Shown here piece by piece: positions 1 to 12,560 of a stretch of 64,000 bases of DNA (position 1 is its first letter; each line of letters opens with the position of its first letter). The position numbers and the translations under genes were made by a program. The notes beneath the pieces were generated by a model that was not told the DNA's origin, did not search any database, and saw nothing but the letters and a program-made list of their open reading frames with translations. Source of the DNA: Sipunculus nudus (taxonomy: Eukaryota; Annelida; Sipuncula; Golfingiida; Sipunculidae); assembly GCA_026874595.1 (NCBI GenBank), contig CM049317.1:64562118-64626117 (forward strand), read 5' to 3'.

Positions 1-1145
1 AGGAAAACAGAATTTCATTTGTAAAAAATATCCTGGAAAACCCGGAACTTAAATCTGCATATTGAAAATGGAGTTGCGTGAGATTTGTATATAATGGCAT
101 AATTGTCTTTTCCATTTTAAAAGCAACATGTACACCTGGCCTGGTGTGTCATGCAACAGTATGTTTCACGTTTCTAAAAAGTTGGTGAAAATTCCTGAAG
201 CACCTTTTACACCTCTTGAATTTTACTTCTTGACACACAGGGGTTAATTGAAGGGGCATACAATTACAGAACAGGAGTGCGCGTCTCCAGGAATCCTCAT
301 CTGTAAGAATCGGCAAGCTGGGTGTTGCGTATTCTGAGAGCTCTCAGACAGAAGTAGTATAAGACACACACTGGTTGGACAGTTTAGTAATACTTCATTC
401 TGATGCATTATGGGAGGCTCGAGGAGCTATCATATCAAGAATCGATGGGCAGCAGGAGTTCCTTGTCATACAGATGATGAGATTAGTTGCATTAGTATCC
501 ATGTTTATTTATTGCGGTGCAGCTTGGAGAAATTGAACAAGCATGACCTTGAAATGCATCATCCCAGTCAGGACAGACTATTGAAGCACAGCAACAACAG
601 GACATTCTGATCAGTTTTCCGTCTGGCCTCCTTTTCGTTGTCTTGTGAACCAGACAAAGTATTCTCAATCATGGTCAAAACATACTCCATTTGTCTTCAT
701 GGGACTGAAAGAAATACATCAGCAATGATATAACAGCTGTTGATGGTCCTGTGTTCATGCCAAAATCTTACACAACCATGGTTATATTTCTTATGTTCAG
801 ACCTATGAAATTTTATAATCTGACATATACAGTTATTTGTTGTATGATAAATAATTGTCTGCAATTAAAATAGTGGTCCCATCTTTTCTGGTGGACTGTT
901 CTCAGTTTGAGAAATTTATTTTCCTGGGGAGTTTTAAACATTTCAAAGGGTGATTTTTTAAAATAAATTGGTATTCATATCAGCATAAATGTTAATTAAT
1001 AAACCCAAGGCGAATCAGCTGACCTTTATCTTTTGAACGTGGGCCCTAAGGACTTCTACAGGCAAGAAGACTGCATAACAAATACTGCTGTGTATTACAC
1101 AGCATCTGTGTGATAAAATTGTTTCAAATGGTAAAATAGTACAAA
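1..1145. other. Non-coding, probably ADAR intron
   Basis: No domain-bearing ORF, RNA gene or repeat was recognised. The stretch lies upstream of the first visible ADAR exon, which opens with a split codon, so at least part of 1-8731 is likely intron. Confidence 0.35.
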
Positions 1146-1297
1146 CACTGATGCAATTTGGCATATGGTCATATGAGAATTTTGCATTGTATATTCCCAT
1201 GTGGGCATTTTGTCGTCAGAACTTTGCAGTGTATATTCCCAGGTGGGAATTTACCATGCAAAATTCTCATATGACCATATGCCGAGTTTCATCAGTG
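1146..1297. repeat. Foldback (MITE-like) inverted repeat
   Basis: Two 41-base arms, 1146-1186 and 1257-1297, are reverse complements with only a few mismatches near the outer third. The inner 27 bases (centred on GGCATATGGTCATATGAG) are a perfect match. The 70-base centre carries two copies of a GTATATTCCCA-type motif, each with a short GTGGG palindrome. The structure would form a long hairpin in DNA or RNA. No transposase is present, so it looks like a non-autonomous foldback element. Confidence 0.8.
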
Positions 1298-1317
1298 TCT
1301 GTATGTACATATTGTAA

Positions 1318-1406
<89 letters not shown>

Positions 1407-1420
1407 CTCTCTCTCTCTCT
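1318..1420. repeat. Compound microsatellite (AT)n(GT)n(AT)n(CT)n
   Basis: Four dinucleotide blocks follow one another directly: AT to about 1354, GT to about 1389, AT to about 1407 and CT to 1420. The tract begins about 20 bases after the foldback element. Confidence 0.95.
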
Positions 1421-4400
1421 TAAATGGCCATATATGAATCTTACATAATACATATAGTCATTCAGTGTTGAGAGCAGTGTAGTATCATATTAACCTGATA
1501 TATTTTTACAGGCATACATATATGTATAGAAATGGAACATGGATGCACAGAATAAAGTCAGTTCACACTGGTGGGAAGTACACTCTTCACACAGTGGTCA
1601 CAATACATTCATACTATAATTTCTTTTCATGTAACCACTGCTTTCAGTATGTTCTGACCAATGAAAATGAAGTTTTGCCAGTTTCATACTGGGTCAGACC
1701 CATGGTTCCCAGCTCTCATTGGTTTGAGACCAGCAATACCAGCACCATAGCAGGCAGTGGTAATGTGGAATGTGTTCTAGAATGAATGTAGCATGACTGG
1801 ACTACTGCATGAGGATTGTGTAGACAGGGAGCTGCTTATTTCTAACCAGACACTCTCCAACATTGAGCTGCCAGAGATCAGCTAAATACCAGTATTGTGC
1901 ATGTTCATGTCAGTAAAGCATCTGTGTGGACTGACTTCACCCTTCCTCATAAAGTTATATATACAAACTGGCATATTGTTGTACATACATGTATAGTGTG
2001 TTTGATAACTTAACCATAATCACTTGCAATCAGTGTCTGAGATCATGCCAAGTTTAATACAGATAGTTGTAATATGTATGACCTTTTAAGTTGTAACGCT
2101 GGTAGTGTACATATGTGTGTACCTTTGCACAGGGTGCAAGTATCAAAGTTGGGCTGCATAAGTAGAAATACAACTTTAGAATTATCAGCAGCAGATTGCA
2201 GTTATCCTGCTAAAAAAAGCAATATATTTTACCCTGGGTAAAACAAGTTTCTCATTTGAGGTATTGTGAGTGACAGTTCTCAGGGTACGACATTGATGCA
2301 CACCTACTTACCTGACGGGAATAAAAATTCTGCATGGGCCAGTGCACTGATGTTTGAACTAGCCCCTGGGGCAAAGAGGTTTTTTTCAGGCCATGCCAAA
2401 AATAAAGTATATACAAAGATGACATTTATTAAGAACACATATATGACAGTTGACCTGAAAACTGTGCAAAGCTTATACCAGAATTTGTTTTTCTTTATTG
2501 CACCTTTAGTTTCTTTGACTGAATAAAAATAAAATTTCAAGGACTACTAGTTTTCATGTGAAGACCAGTGAGTTTTGACTGATTGTCCTCTGGGCTGATG
2601 CTACTTTTCTGCTAATATTGATCTCTGGCCCTTGCATCCAACAAACCTAGCTGTTATGTTTTGCTGGATCTGATGGAATTAAGAAACTCAAGGAAACAGG
2701 ACCAAGTAAGATCATATTCCAGGTCTTCAGGATCTTGGAAAAAAGATGTTGAGGTTTAAAAAACATCCTTTAGCAAGTCCAGCCCTTCAGCACTGGGACC
2801 TAAATAAAAAAGTGAAAGTATCATTATAATGAGTAAAGGGGTTGCATACTTGACATGTGCATAAGTGGTGTAAAAAAGGTGTTCATTATAAGAAATGAAT
2901 GGTACAGGACATTTGATTACTTATTTGTTTTTTTTTTATTGAAAATGAATGTGATGTTAAAAAAATATTGCAGCTTGTGTTAGGCATGATTCACAAGCAG
3001 GTAACAGCTTTATCGTAAGTGCATAGGACACTGGTTGATGTGACCAGTGTGGTGGAAAATTTGTGAGCAGGACGAAGATCCTTTGAGAGCCGATGGAAAT
3101 TATCATGAACCGCGAGACAGGAAGAAACATGACCATCAAGTTACAGGTGAATCGTGCATTATTCAGCAGGCATGTGTAAGGCCTGGACCATACACAAGTA
3201 GTTTTCTGACACTATTTCAGCTGGGGAGCAGCTGGTTCATTGAGCCTATACAAATTTTTTGTTCAACCAGGCAAGTGTGCACATGAGCCGGGCAATATAG
3301 GCGCTGGTCATGAGCCATCGCAATAAGGAGGTCCAGGCTTCACAATTGGCATTCTGGGATAGTTTTCTGACGTCATATACAGGGAAGGTCATATTACACG
3401 CATCGTTTTATGTTTTAAGCATCCAGTTTCAGACTATTAAAACAGTTTTTGACCCTTCATATGTTTAAATTGAGACAATGGAGCATATATGGCTTAGAGC
3501 CATCTTATTAAATAACATTACTTTTTGTGTTAATTGAAGAATTTTTTTTAGTTTTCAGCATAAAAATATGTATTTTGTTTTTGGCTAATGGAGACTTTTT
3601 TATCATAAATCAGGAAAAGTGAAGGTTGCATGGACTTCTGAACAAGTATAGCACATAGACTCATCTGTTTGATATTGCTTTTCCTATGACTGTTATCAAA
3701 ATTTCTTTGATCCTGTGATTATATTCTTAGGATCATAATCATTATACAGGGGTCATTCACTGTGCTGCTACATTACTTACTGGTTTTGATGAGTTTATGT
3801 TCCCTGGATGACTTCGCTGTTCCTGAGTGTAAGCGTTAAATTTCCTCCAAGGAAAAGGCTGATGTTACTCAGTAACAGGTTGAAAGAAACCTCTTCGGAG
3901 TATGATGTGCATAATTAATCATGTGCTTGTGAAGAGAAAGCTCGACTTTAATGAAAGGAAGAATAAATCCTACCACGGGACAGCTGTTATACAATAGCAT
4001 TTGTTGACAAAGTAAATTCAGAGTCCATTGTTTCTCCTCTCCATATGTTTTTTGGACAGCCATTATAGAGTAAAACTGGATCTCATTCTTGCGTAATCCA
4101 ATTAAATTGCTAAATGCCCATGACCCCTGAATGGGATTCATCATTGTGATGGTTTGAGCAGGTGCATGCATATGTACAAGAATTAGGGTGTATTTTTAGG
4201 TCTGTGAATCAGTTTGATTCTGGATGTTTTACTGATTGTCTTTAGGACAATAGGTAACCTAATATCAACTGGAATTGTTCATGATTGAATTTATCTCTTT
4301 CCAATGAGATTGCATTTACAGTCTTGAAGTGGAGATTAAAATCATCCCTGTTCTTGTAGCAATATTCTGGGTTAGATTAAACAAGCTCACTTTAATATAT

Positions 4401-5318
4401 GTGTGTGGGCTTATCACTGGTTGATTCTGTTTCTATGTATTGATATTGCAGTGTGTTTTATCATACTATCATATTGATTATTATAGATGTACTTTCATGT
4501 ATATTTGTAGATCTGTTGTAAATCACAAAATTTAGTACCTATGTATTTTATTTTATTCACATCCCAGGGTACCCTCATAGTTTTGTCTTCACTTTCAGCA
4601 TGATTAGATAGCTGCCTGTACACAAACATGGTTCAAGATTATCATATAACTCTCTTATTGTATAAAAATGTAAAGTATTGTTTTCATCTTAATTGTTTAC
4701 TGGAATAGTTCTGTTGACTTAAGTATTCACTTTTTTAAAACACCAGTTGACGGCTCCTTCATATCTCTTCACTGTTCGGGACTAATCAGCTCCTATTTAT
4801 TAACATGTACAATGTATTAAGTGTATATGCGTTTCTTTTTGTGGGCCTCTCAAGGTTTGCAAGACAGGTGTCTGTCCCATATGCCCTCCAGGCCACCTAG
4901 CCCTTGTTTAAATATACTAATGATACTTGTATTGCCAGTATTATTTGGGAAAAGACTCATGTTCAGTCCCTAATAATAAAAGAACCCAGGAATATAACAT
5001 GGCTAAGTGATAATGGCTCTTGACCTCAGAACAGAAGAACCTTGATTAGAAAACCTTGGTATTTGTCTTGAACTGTTGGTAATGATGTCAAATGTGTCCT
5101 AAGGGGGTTATTACCCATATTTTCTCATAAATCTTGAGAAAAGTATTATTTTTTTTTGCCAAGGGGTTATTTCTAGGCCATCTTAGGAACTACATGAAGC
5201 ATGCAAAGAAGCTTAATAGCCTAATTGTGATAAATGAAGCTCCCACGAGGACAATAGTGATGGTTAAAAATCTCAGTTAAGGCACATTTTTTAAGGTCTT
5301 CTTTTTCATTTGTTTTAT
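1421..5318. other. Unassigned AT-rich non-coding stretch
   Basis: Only short frames without recognisable domains are present. No splice-flanked conserved exon, tRNA or transposon end could be supported. By position it is probably intron or upstream sequence of the ADAR gene. Confidence 0.3.
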
Positions 5319-5334
5319 GGGGGGGGGGGGGGGG
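5319..5334. repeat. Poly(G) run (16 G)
   Basis: An uninterrupted run of 16 G, followed by A, GGG and AGGGAG, immediately borders the start of the 54-bp minisatellite. Confidence 0.9.
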
Positions 5335-5339
5335 AGGGA

Positions 5340-7209
5340 GTCTAAGACTGACCATGGTAATAGTTTGTGATATGAAGGGTGGGGATGTTGCCTGTCTAAG
5401 CTAGGCTACTGGTAACCATGGTAATAGTTTGTGATATGAAGGGTGGGGATGTTTGACTGTTTCAGGCTAACCATGATAATAGTTTGTGATTGAAGGGTGG
5501 GGATGTTGCCTGTCTAAGGCAAACCATGGTAATAGTTTGTTATTTTAAGGATGGGGATGTTGCCTGTATAAGGCTAACCATGGTATTAGTTTGTGATTGA
5601 AGGGTGGGGATGTTGCCTGTATAAGGCTAACCATGGTAATAGTTTGTGATATGAAGGGTGGGGATGATGTCTGTCTAAGGCTAACCATGATAATAGTTTG
5701 TGATTTGAAGGATGGGGATGTTGCCTGTCTAAGACAAACCATGGTAATAGTTTGTTATTTGAAGGATGGGGATGTTTGCCCGTCTAAGGCAAACCATGGT
5801 AATAGTTTGTGATATGAAGGGTGGGGATGTTGCCTGTCTAAGCTAGGCTACTGGTAACCATGGTAATAGTTTGTGATATGAAGGGTGGGGATGTTGCCTG
5901 TATAAGGCTAACCATGATAACAGTTTGTGATTGAAGGGTGGGGATGTTGCCCGTCTAAGGCAAACCATGGTAATAGTTTGTTATTTGAAGGGTGGGGATG
6001 TTGCCTGTATAAGGCTGACCATGGTAACTATGTGTGATTTGAAGGGTGGGGATGTTGCCTGTCTAAGGCTAACCATGGTAATAGTTTGTGATTTGAAGGA
6101 TGAGGATGTTGCCTGTCTAAGACAAACCATGGTAATAGTTTGTTATTTGAAGGATGGGGATGTTTGCCCGTCTAAGGCAAACCATGGTAATAGTTTGTGA
6201 TATGAAGGGTGGGGATGTTGCCTGTCTAAGCTAGGCTACTGGTAACCATGGTAATAGTTTGTGATATGAAGGGTGGGGATGTTGCCTGTCTAAGGCTAAC
6301 CATGATAATAGTTTGTGATTTGAAGGATGGGGATGTTTGCCCGTCTAAGGCAAACCATGGTAATAGTTTGTGATATGAAGGGTGGGGATGTTGCCTGTCT
6401 AAGCTAGGCTACTGGTAACCATGGTAATAGTTTGTGATATGAAGGGTGGGGATGTTGCCTGTATAAGGCTAACCATGATAACAGTTTGTGATTGAAGGGT
6501 GGGGATGTTGCCCGTCTAAGGCAAACCATGGTAATAGTTTGTTATTTGAAGGATGGGGATGTTGCCTGTATAAGGCTGACCATGGTAACTATGTGTGATT
6601 TGAAGGGTGGGGATGTTGCCCGTCTAAGGCAAACCATGGTAATAGTTTGTTATTTGAAGGATGGGGATGTTGCCTGTATAAGGCTGACCATGGTAACTGT
6701 GTGATATGAAGGGTGGGGATGTTGCCTGTCTAAGGCTAACCATGATAATAGTTTGTGATTTGAAGGATGGGGATGTTTGCCCGTCTAAGGCAAACCATGG
6801 TAATAGTTTGTGATATGAAGGGTGGGGATGTTGCCTGTCTAAGCTAGGCTACTGGTAACCATGGTAATAGTTTGTGATATGAAGGGTGGGGATGTTGCCT
6901 GTATAAGGCTAACCATGATAACAGTTTGTGATTGAAGGGTGGGGATGTTGCCCGTCTAAGGCAAACCATGGTAATAGTTTGTTATTTGAAGGATGGGGAT
7001 GTTGCCTGTATAAGGCTGACCATGGTAACTATGTGTGATTTGAAGGGTGGGGATGTTGCCCGTCTAAGGCAAACCATGGTAATAGTTTGTTATTTGAAGG
7101 ATGGGGATGTTGCCTGTATAAGGCTGACCATGGTAACTGTGTGATTTGAAGGGTGGGGATGTTGCCTGTCTAAGGCTAACCATGGTAATAGTTTGTGATT
7201 TGAAGGGGG
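5340..7209. repeat. 54-bp minisatellite array with higher-order structure
   Basis: About 34 tandem units with consensus features TTGAAGGGTGGGGATGTTGC, CTGTCTAAGGC and AACCATGGTAATAGTTT fill 1.87 kb. The basic unit is 54 bp. A 64-bp variant carries an extra ten bases (CTAGGCTACTGG region), and 53- and 55-bp variants also occur. Copies 6261-6700 and 6701-7140 form a 440-bp higher-order unit repeated almost base for base, and part of it recurs from about 5770. Because 54 is a multiple of three, runs of units stay open in one frame with an 18-residue periodic peptide. There is no sign that this is translated. Confidence 0.97.
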
Positions 7210-8731
7210 CCTTCCAGTACATAATGAGTGGCCTTTGCTTAAATTTACAGTAGATGTAAACCAGTCATTTGATGATAGAAATATTCATAGTACTTGTATC
7301 AGACATAGACTTCATGTACTCAGGCAGAACCATCACTAAGATAAGATTCTAATAGAAGAAGAAAGTCGGCATGTCTCATAGCTGAACAGCTGTGAATAGT
7401 TTTATACCCCTTTCATACAAGGCAATTCAATCAGGTTAGAAACCATTTTGGATGTTTACTGAGGAATAATCACCGGGTACTCCTGAGCATTTTCAAATGT
7501 TTGGCTTCAGCTGAAATGTTTTGAATCCTGCTCAGGAGGTGGCTTCAAAACTTTTTCTAAGCAGATAAATTAGCCTGGTGTTTTAACATTTTGAAATGGT
7601 TTAGACCTAGTCATGAAGAAACAACAGTGTCACAGAGTAAGCACCAATGCCTTATATCAGCATGGTGCTATATAAAATTGTTTTTTTAAATTTAATATAA
7701 TATCCTGATTTTGTGCTGTATGTTTCTTTGAGTGCACTAAGATGCCTTTGAACAAATATGGCTAATCTGCATTGCACAAAACATTTCAAAACCATTTGTT
7801 ATGTGGAAGGGGTATTTGATAGTCACTTTCAGCATGTGTATGATAAATGGATAGAATTACAAATGGTACAAGGTTTCAAATGTTTTTGTGACAAAATAAT
7901 TGTGTAATTGAGAATTAACTGCATTCATTAGGTAGTTTATTTCACTGTGCAGTGGGAGGTAACTTCATTATACTCTGTATTAATGACTGATATTACTGTT
8001 AAAGCTCACTTCTGAGTTAAAATTGCTGCAGTTTTTTCCATGATATCAAACGGCAGTAAAAAAGATACATGACGAGTATTACTTACAGGCCAAAGATTAA
8101 ACATAACACGTTTTTTCGTTTCAGCATCTGTACATGACAGCATGTAACCTGGCTTCTCTTCAGCTGATTTGTAAAGTTCTCTTTTATATTGCCATTTTTG
8201 AGCTGGTTGAGTTGATACTAACATATTTATTGCATGGACATTCTCTTGATTTCATATAAATATCCTGTAGTCATTGTCCTAGACAACATTTCAGTAGTTT
8301 CATCAGGGGTTACCTCAAAATCTACCAGTGTATCCTTCGTTATGTGTTCAGGTGTTGAAGCATTTACATATTTAGGCATGACATCACTTTTGCTTTATTG
8401 ACAATGACAGGAATTAGCTTTGGGTTTAAATTGAGCAAAAGATGAATTGAAAAGTGCAAGATGACTTTTTTGTAAAACCACTTTTAACAAAATGTTGGTT
8501 GGATATGCATTTGTTTAACCTTCTCCTCTTGGACAATGAGATATTGAAAAGTTTTGATTAATTAGGTATAAGGAAAGCTTTGAATGTGTATAATCATTTA
8601 GGTAGAAGAAATCTTGCTTTGTAGCTTTCTTAACTGGATACAGTAAATTGCCATCACAGCCAATTGATGTGTTTTTAGGGTTCATTTTCATATATTTGAT
8701 ATTAATTAGATTGATTGTACCTCTTTTTCAG
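7210..8731. other. Non-coding stretch before the first ADAR exon
   Basis: AT-rich sequence with no supported gene or repeat, ending in the polypyrimidine tract and acceptor of the ADAR exon. It is best read as intron. Confidence 0.55.
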
Positions 8732-9400
8732 GAACAGCCTCAGTGCCTGGGTCCACAGTAGAACTGCTGCCTCCGGGAATGGCAGACCAGATTGCCCTTC
8801 TTGTGCAACAAAAATTTATGGAACTTACAAAAAACTCTACGTATGACCGTCGCAAGGTCCTGGCTGGCTTTGTTATGACGCGAGGCAAGGGCACTGAACA
8901 AGCAGAAGTGATCAGCATCACAACAGGGACCAAATGTTTGAACGGGGAATACATTAACAACAGTGGCCTCGCACTCAATGACAGTCATGCAGAAATTTTG
9001 TCAGGTCGATGTCTGAGACGCTTTTTCTTCAGAGAACTGAAGAAACACCAGAGCACGGAAGAGGCAGAAAGTTCTGTCTTTGAAAGAAAGTCTGATGGAC
9101 ATGGCTTCAAGCTCAAAGACGATGTACAGTTTCACTTATATATTAGCACCTCACCCTGTGGGGACAGCCGTATCTTTGCTCAACATCCAGTCGGGCCAGG
9201 AGAAGATGAGGAAAGCGATAAGCATCCGAACCGAAGGTCAAGAGGTCAGCTGAGGACGAAGATAGAGGCTGGAGAGGGTACCATACCCATAGCAAAAGAC
9301 CAACACATACAGACTTGGGATGGTATACTGAGTGGTGAACGTATGCTGACAATGTCGTGCAGTGACAAAATGGCAAGGTGGAACGTCTTGGGCATACAAG
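8732..9400 (+). CDS. ADARB1: ADAR2-type RNA adenosine deaminase, deaminase domain exon A (partial gene)
   Basis: This exon encodes the first 222 complete residues of the catalytic domain of an adenosine deaminase acting on RNA, which converts adenosine to inosine in double-stranded RNA, mainly in the nucleus. Visible hallmarks, numbered from the first complete codon (8734), are the start motif LLPPGMADQI, the zinc and proton-shuttle motif HAE (H85, E87), zinc ligands C142 in SPCGD and C209 in SCSDK, and the base-flipping glutamate E181 in GEGTIP. The spacing from His to the first Cys (57) equals that of human ADAR2. The exon follows a clean acceptor (ctctttttcag) and ends at a GTGAGT donor. 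Its first two bases complete a codon begun upstream. No start codon belongs here: a GTG at 8743 is simply an internal Val. The dsRNA-binding domains expected N-terminally are not seen in the window. An unusual Gly replaces the first Arg after HAEIxS. The family call is very secure; ADAR2 versus other ADAR paralogues is likely but unproven. Confidence 0.95.
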
Positions 9401-10894
9401 GTGAGTTCCTTGTATATTATCTACACCACCATTGTGACTTATTTCTTTCTTGACAGTAAGAGTTTAGTCGGAACTTGTTATTTGTGTCATTTACCAAATT
9501 TAATCTTTTCCTCAAGAATCTGAACACAGATCTGTCTCTTTGTACCAAATTTTTGCCATCAGAAGTCAGGACAGATGTACAAACAGAAAAAAGATAATCC
9601 CTCGTACACATCTTAAAAAGTAAAGATTTGCATATCCTTTTGTACTGAATTTCTTCATTAGATGTTGTTAACAGTGGCAGATCCTTGCTTCACAGATGTA
9701 CAAATAGTGGACGATTTCAGCAACTCCATGTATATTGAGCCTTATCACTTCTTAAACATAAAGATTATCAGTACCTTGAAGTGCACCTTATCATGCCTTT
9801 TAATTAATTACATAGAGAGTAAGTTGGCATACAAAGAGGCAAACAGGAAAAAAAGAGACAAGTGCAGTCAGGCTTGGTTTAAGACATAACTGTTGTCTGA
9901 CTTCAGGAAAAATAACATTCCTCCTCTGCTCAAGATATATCAAGGCTACAGCATCACATATACATCTGAAAGTGGTATAGATTTTATAAGTCTAGTTGTC
10001 ATAATCTTAAATATTTCATCACAGCTTGTGAACATACCTTGGTAAATGCTAACTTGCCCAAAAGAGAAAAAAAAATTTCAGGTTTGTTGTCTGTTGATAA
10101 GCATTATCATGCTTTTTCTCCTGTAAAATCCTGTGTAACATTGGGGCCCTTAACCGACCTCCAACACCAGTTACTCACAATGCTGACTTTGTGATCTATT
10201 GTTGAGTATGAACCAACAGAATCCTGACTACATCCACATAACCACAGGAGGGCTGGTTTCTTTAATATCCAGCAAACTGTACCCGAAATTCCATTAGACA
10301 AGTGGTCGTGACTCTGTCTTGCTGAATTTATATTTGTCTGAGCTTAAAATTGCTTCATTGTATCAGATAATCATGTCTGCCTGTTACCTTTCTTGTGTTT
10401 TGGCATTTTGTATTCCTGTCTCACTTCACTTCATCTCACTGCCATAATGTATCAGAACTGCACACTAATACCAATTTGTGAGGAACTGAAGAGGTTCAGT
10501 TATCTCAGGTTGTTCAAACCTTGTTGTTTATTCTTTATTTTCTTGAGTAAATATACTGCTTATCAAGTATACATGACTGGTATGTTTAATATTTTGTCTA
10601 GAATGTGCTGTATATTAGAAATTTCTACCAAATGGATTATCCTTTTAAAGAAAAGGGTTAGAAAAAAATGTTTCTCAGGTTAAAGCTATCAGAAAGCACT
10701 TACTGGTATTAGGGTTAGTATTGGTGTACTCTGGCTTGAATCAAAAGCTTTGCTAGTTGCCTTTCTTGTAAAGAGGTCTTTTGCCATAGAATATTGCTTT
10801 TCACTTTTTGCGATCAGAATAAGCACAGATGGTCTGCATATTGGAAGAGTAATATATTAATAAATAATAAGATGTGTGTCAATTTTAATTGCAG
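9401..10894 (+). other. ADARB1: Intron between the two ADAR deaminase exons
   Basis: This 1,494-bp interval starts with GTGAG and ends with TTTTAATTGCAG. It splits a glycine codon (G|GT) so that the protein reads through as GIQ-GALLCHF, which matches the continuous ADAR family sequence at this point. Short open frames inside it show no recognisable domain. Confidence 0.93.
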
Positions 10895-11418
10895 GTGCCC
10901 TTTTGTGTCACTTCATCGAGCCCGTATATTTGAATACACTCATCATTGGCAGCCTGTACCACTCAGACCACATACAGAGAGCATTGTATGGAAGAATACA
11001 GGACCTTGAAAACCTCCCCGAACCGTTTAAACTCACACGCCCTCTGTTGAGCAGCATTACAAACCAAGAGAGTCGTCAGCCTCGCAAGGCACCAAACTTC
11101 AGCGTAAATTGGACTTTAGGGGATACCAATGTGGAAGTTGTGAATGCAACTCAAGGACGACAGGAAGGCGGTCAGCCATCACGGTTGTGTAAATATGAGA
11201 TGCTACGAATGTTTTCTGACCTATGGGGGACCATCCCTTCAATCACCGATGTTAAACTCATAGAACGACCAAGCTTATATAGTGAAGCCAAAGCATCAGC
11301 ATTTCAATACCAGCTGGCTAAAGCGAGGCTTTATGAAGCCCTGAAATTGTACGGATTGGGCCAGTGGGTAAATAAGCCTCCAGAAGAAGAGATGTTCACT
11401 TTGCCGGCATTGAACTAG
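10895..11418 (+). CDS. ADARB1: ADAR2-type RNA adenosine deaminase, terminal exon B
   Basis: This is the last coding exon of the ADAR gene, giving 174 codons including a TAG stop at 11416-11418. Family signatures in order are FIEPVYLNTLIIGSLYHSDH, the RPLLS and SRQPRKAPNFSVNW segments, NAT-G, SRLCKYEML, and the C-terminal AKARLYEAL followed by GLGQWVNKPPEEEMFTL. It runs to the normal C-terminus of the family with only a few extra residues (PALN). Joined to the preceding exon it gives 396 complete residues, about the size of a full ADAR deaminase domain. The lysine- and tryptophan-rich C-terminus is the part that in human ADAR2 helps bury inositol hexakisphosphate, and those residue types are kept (W and K in QWVNKP). 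No frameshift or stop interrupts it, so the gene looks functional. Confidence 0.95.
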
Positions 11419-12454
11419 TAACGAGTTTTCAGCATTAGGGTTTCCTTCCTCTGTCAATTAGTGACATAAACAGCCGATTACACATGTAGATTCGGCACAA
11501 AACAATGTAGATCAGAGATTGGCTTATTATCACTGTTGATGATAATTATGCGGGTTTCAGAATAACCTGTAATCCTTGTTAAATGTTTTATATTGAAACT
11601 GACTAAAATTAGCTATTTTGGTCATTTCTTATAAAAAGGGCTTGAAATTTTGGTAAAGCAACTGGCTATAACTTGGTTAACAATAATTTAAACATTTTTG
11701 CCAACAAAAAACTTTCATGAAAATGGTGATTAAATCAGAGTTAAAAATTTGAATTTGAGAGGCAGACACTGGGTTTTTAAAAAGAGGCTTTGAGGATAAT
11801 AAAAAATAATTTGTGTCTTTGAAAAAAATAGAAAAGACCTTGAAAATGAAATCTGAACCTTTTGGAAACCCTGTCAAGATTACTCTAAACACAAGGTATA
11901 TGTTTCCAAAACAACTTAGTGATTTCCATATTTTGTGCATTTACAAACTTTCTGCATGTTGCTGTGTCAGTACAAAGGTTGATTGGATAGGGGAATCCCC
12001 TTCTCCTTGTTCTGAGTACTATAGGCTCAAAACAATAATGTACCTGGCTCACATCAGACGTAAAAGTTAAAGTAGACTTACTGATTGCAGTAAGGATAGC
12101 AGCCTTGTTTAAAAGGCTGATTGTGCTGTGTAGTATCTGCATAGTTTGGTCAGGATCATACTGATTGTTGGTTTTAGAGCAAAGCGAGTTGTCAGGGAAT
12201 CTTAAATAAGACGTTTATTCTCTTCTATATACCTCGTGTTTTTTTCACCTTTTTCTTCTATTATTTTTTTTGGTGTGTCATGTTTGCCAATCTCTGCAAC
12301 ATGTAGCTGTGTGAGATCTACTTTACCAAATTGCATGACCCTTTACCCTATTGGAGATTCACTTTATCATAATGATAATATATAATTTATATTTAGATAT
12401 ATGGAGCTACAAAGTTGTCTTTGTAACTTGAAAGAACAAAGCAGGGCTCCGGCA

Positions 12455-12560
12455 GATTCCTATATTCCCTATATTTTCCTATTAAAAAATTGTCTCCTAT
12501 AATTTCCTGTATTTTCCAGCATTTAGACTGAGATATCCTTTACTTTCCTATATTTTTTTT
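12455..12560. repeat. Decayed TTCCTATATTTTCC repeats
   Basis: Several close variants of TTCCTATATT(TT)CC follow each other (for example TTCCTATATTCCCTATATTTT and TTTCCTATATTTTTTTTCC), preceded by CAGGGCTCCGGCAG. This may be a fragment of a dispersed element or a degraded short tandem repeat. Confidence 0.4.

Noticed and set aside
1151-1423. 90-codon plus-strand frame ending in YIYIYI and VCVCVC
   Set aside because: It reads through the foldback element and the compound microsatellite; the periodic peptide is an artefact of dinucleotides.
5597-7144. Several open frames of 70-89 codons with an 18-residue periodic peptide
   Set aside because: They are produced by the 54-bp tandem repeat, whose length is a multiple of three. 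They begin and end within the array, have no splice or start context, and recur on both strands.
8743-8745. GTG as an alternative start of the ADAR frame
   Set aside because: It is an internal Val codon 11 bases after a strong splice acceptor; animal nuclear genes rarely start at GTG and the protein clearly continues upstream.
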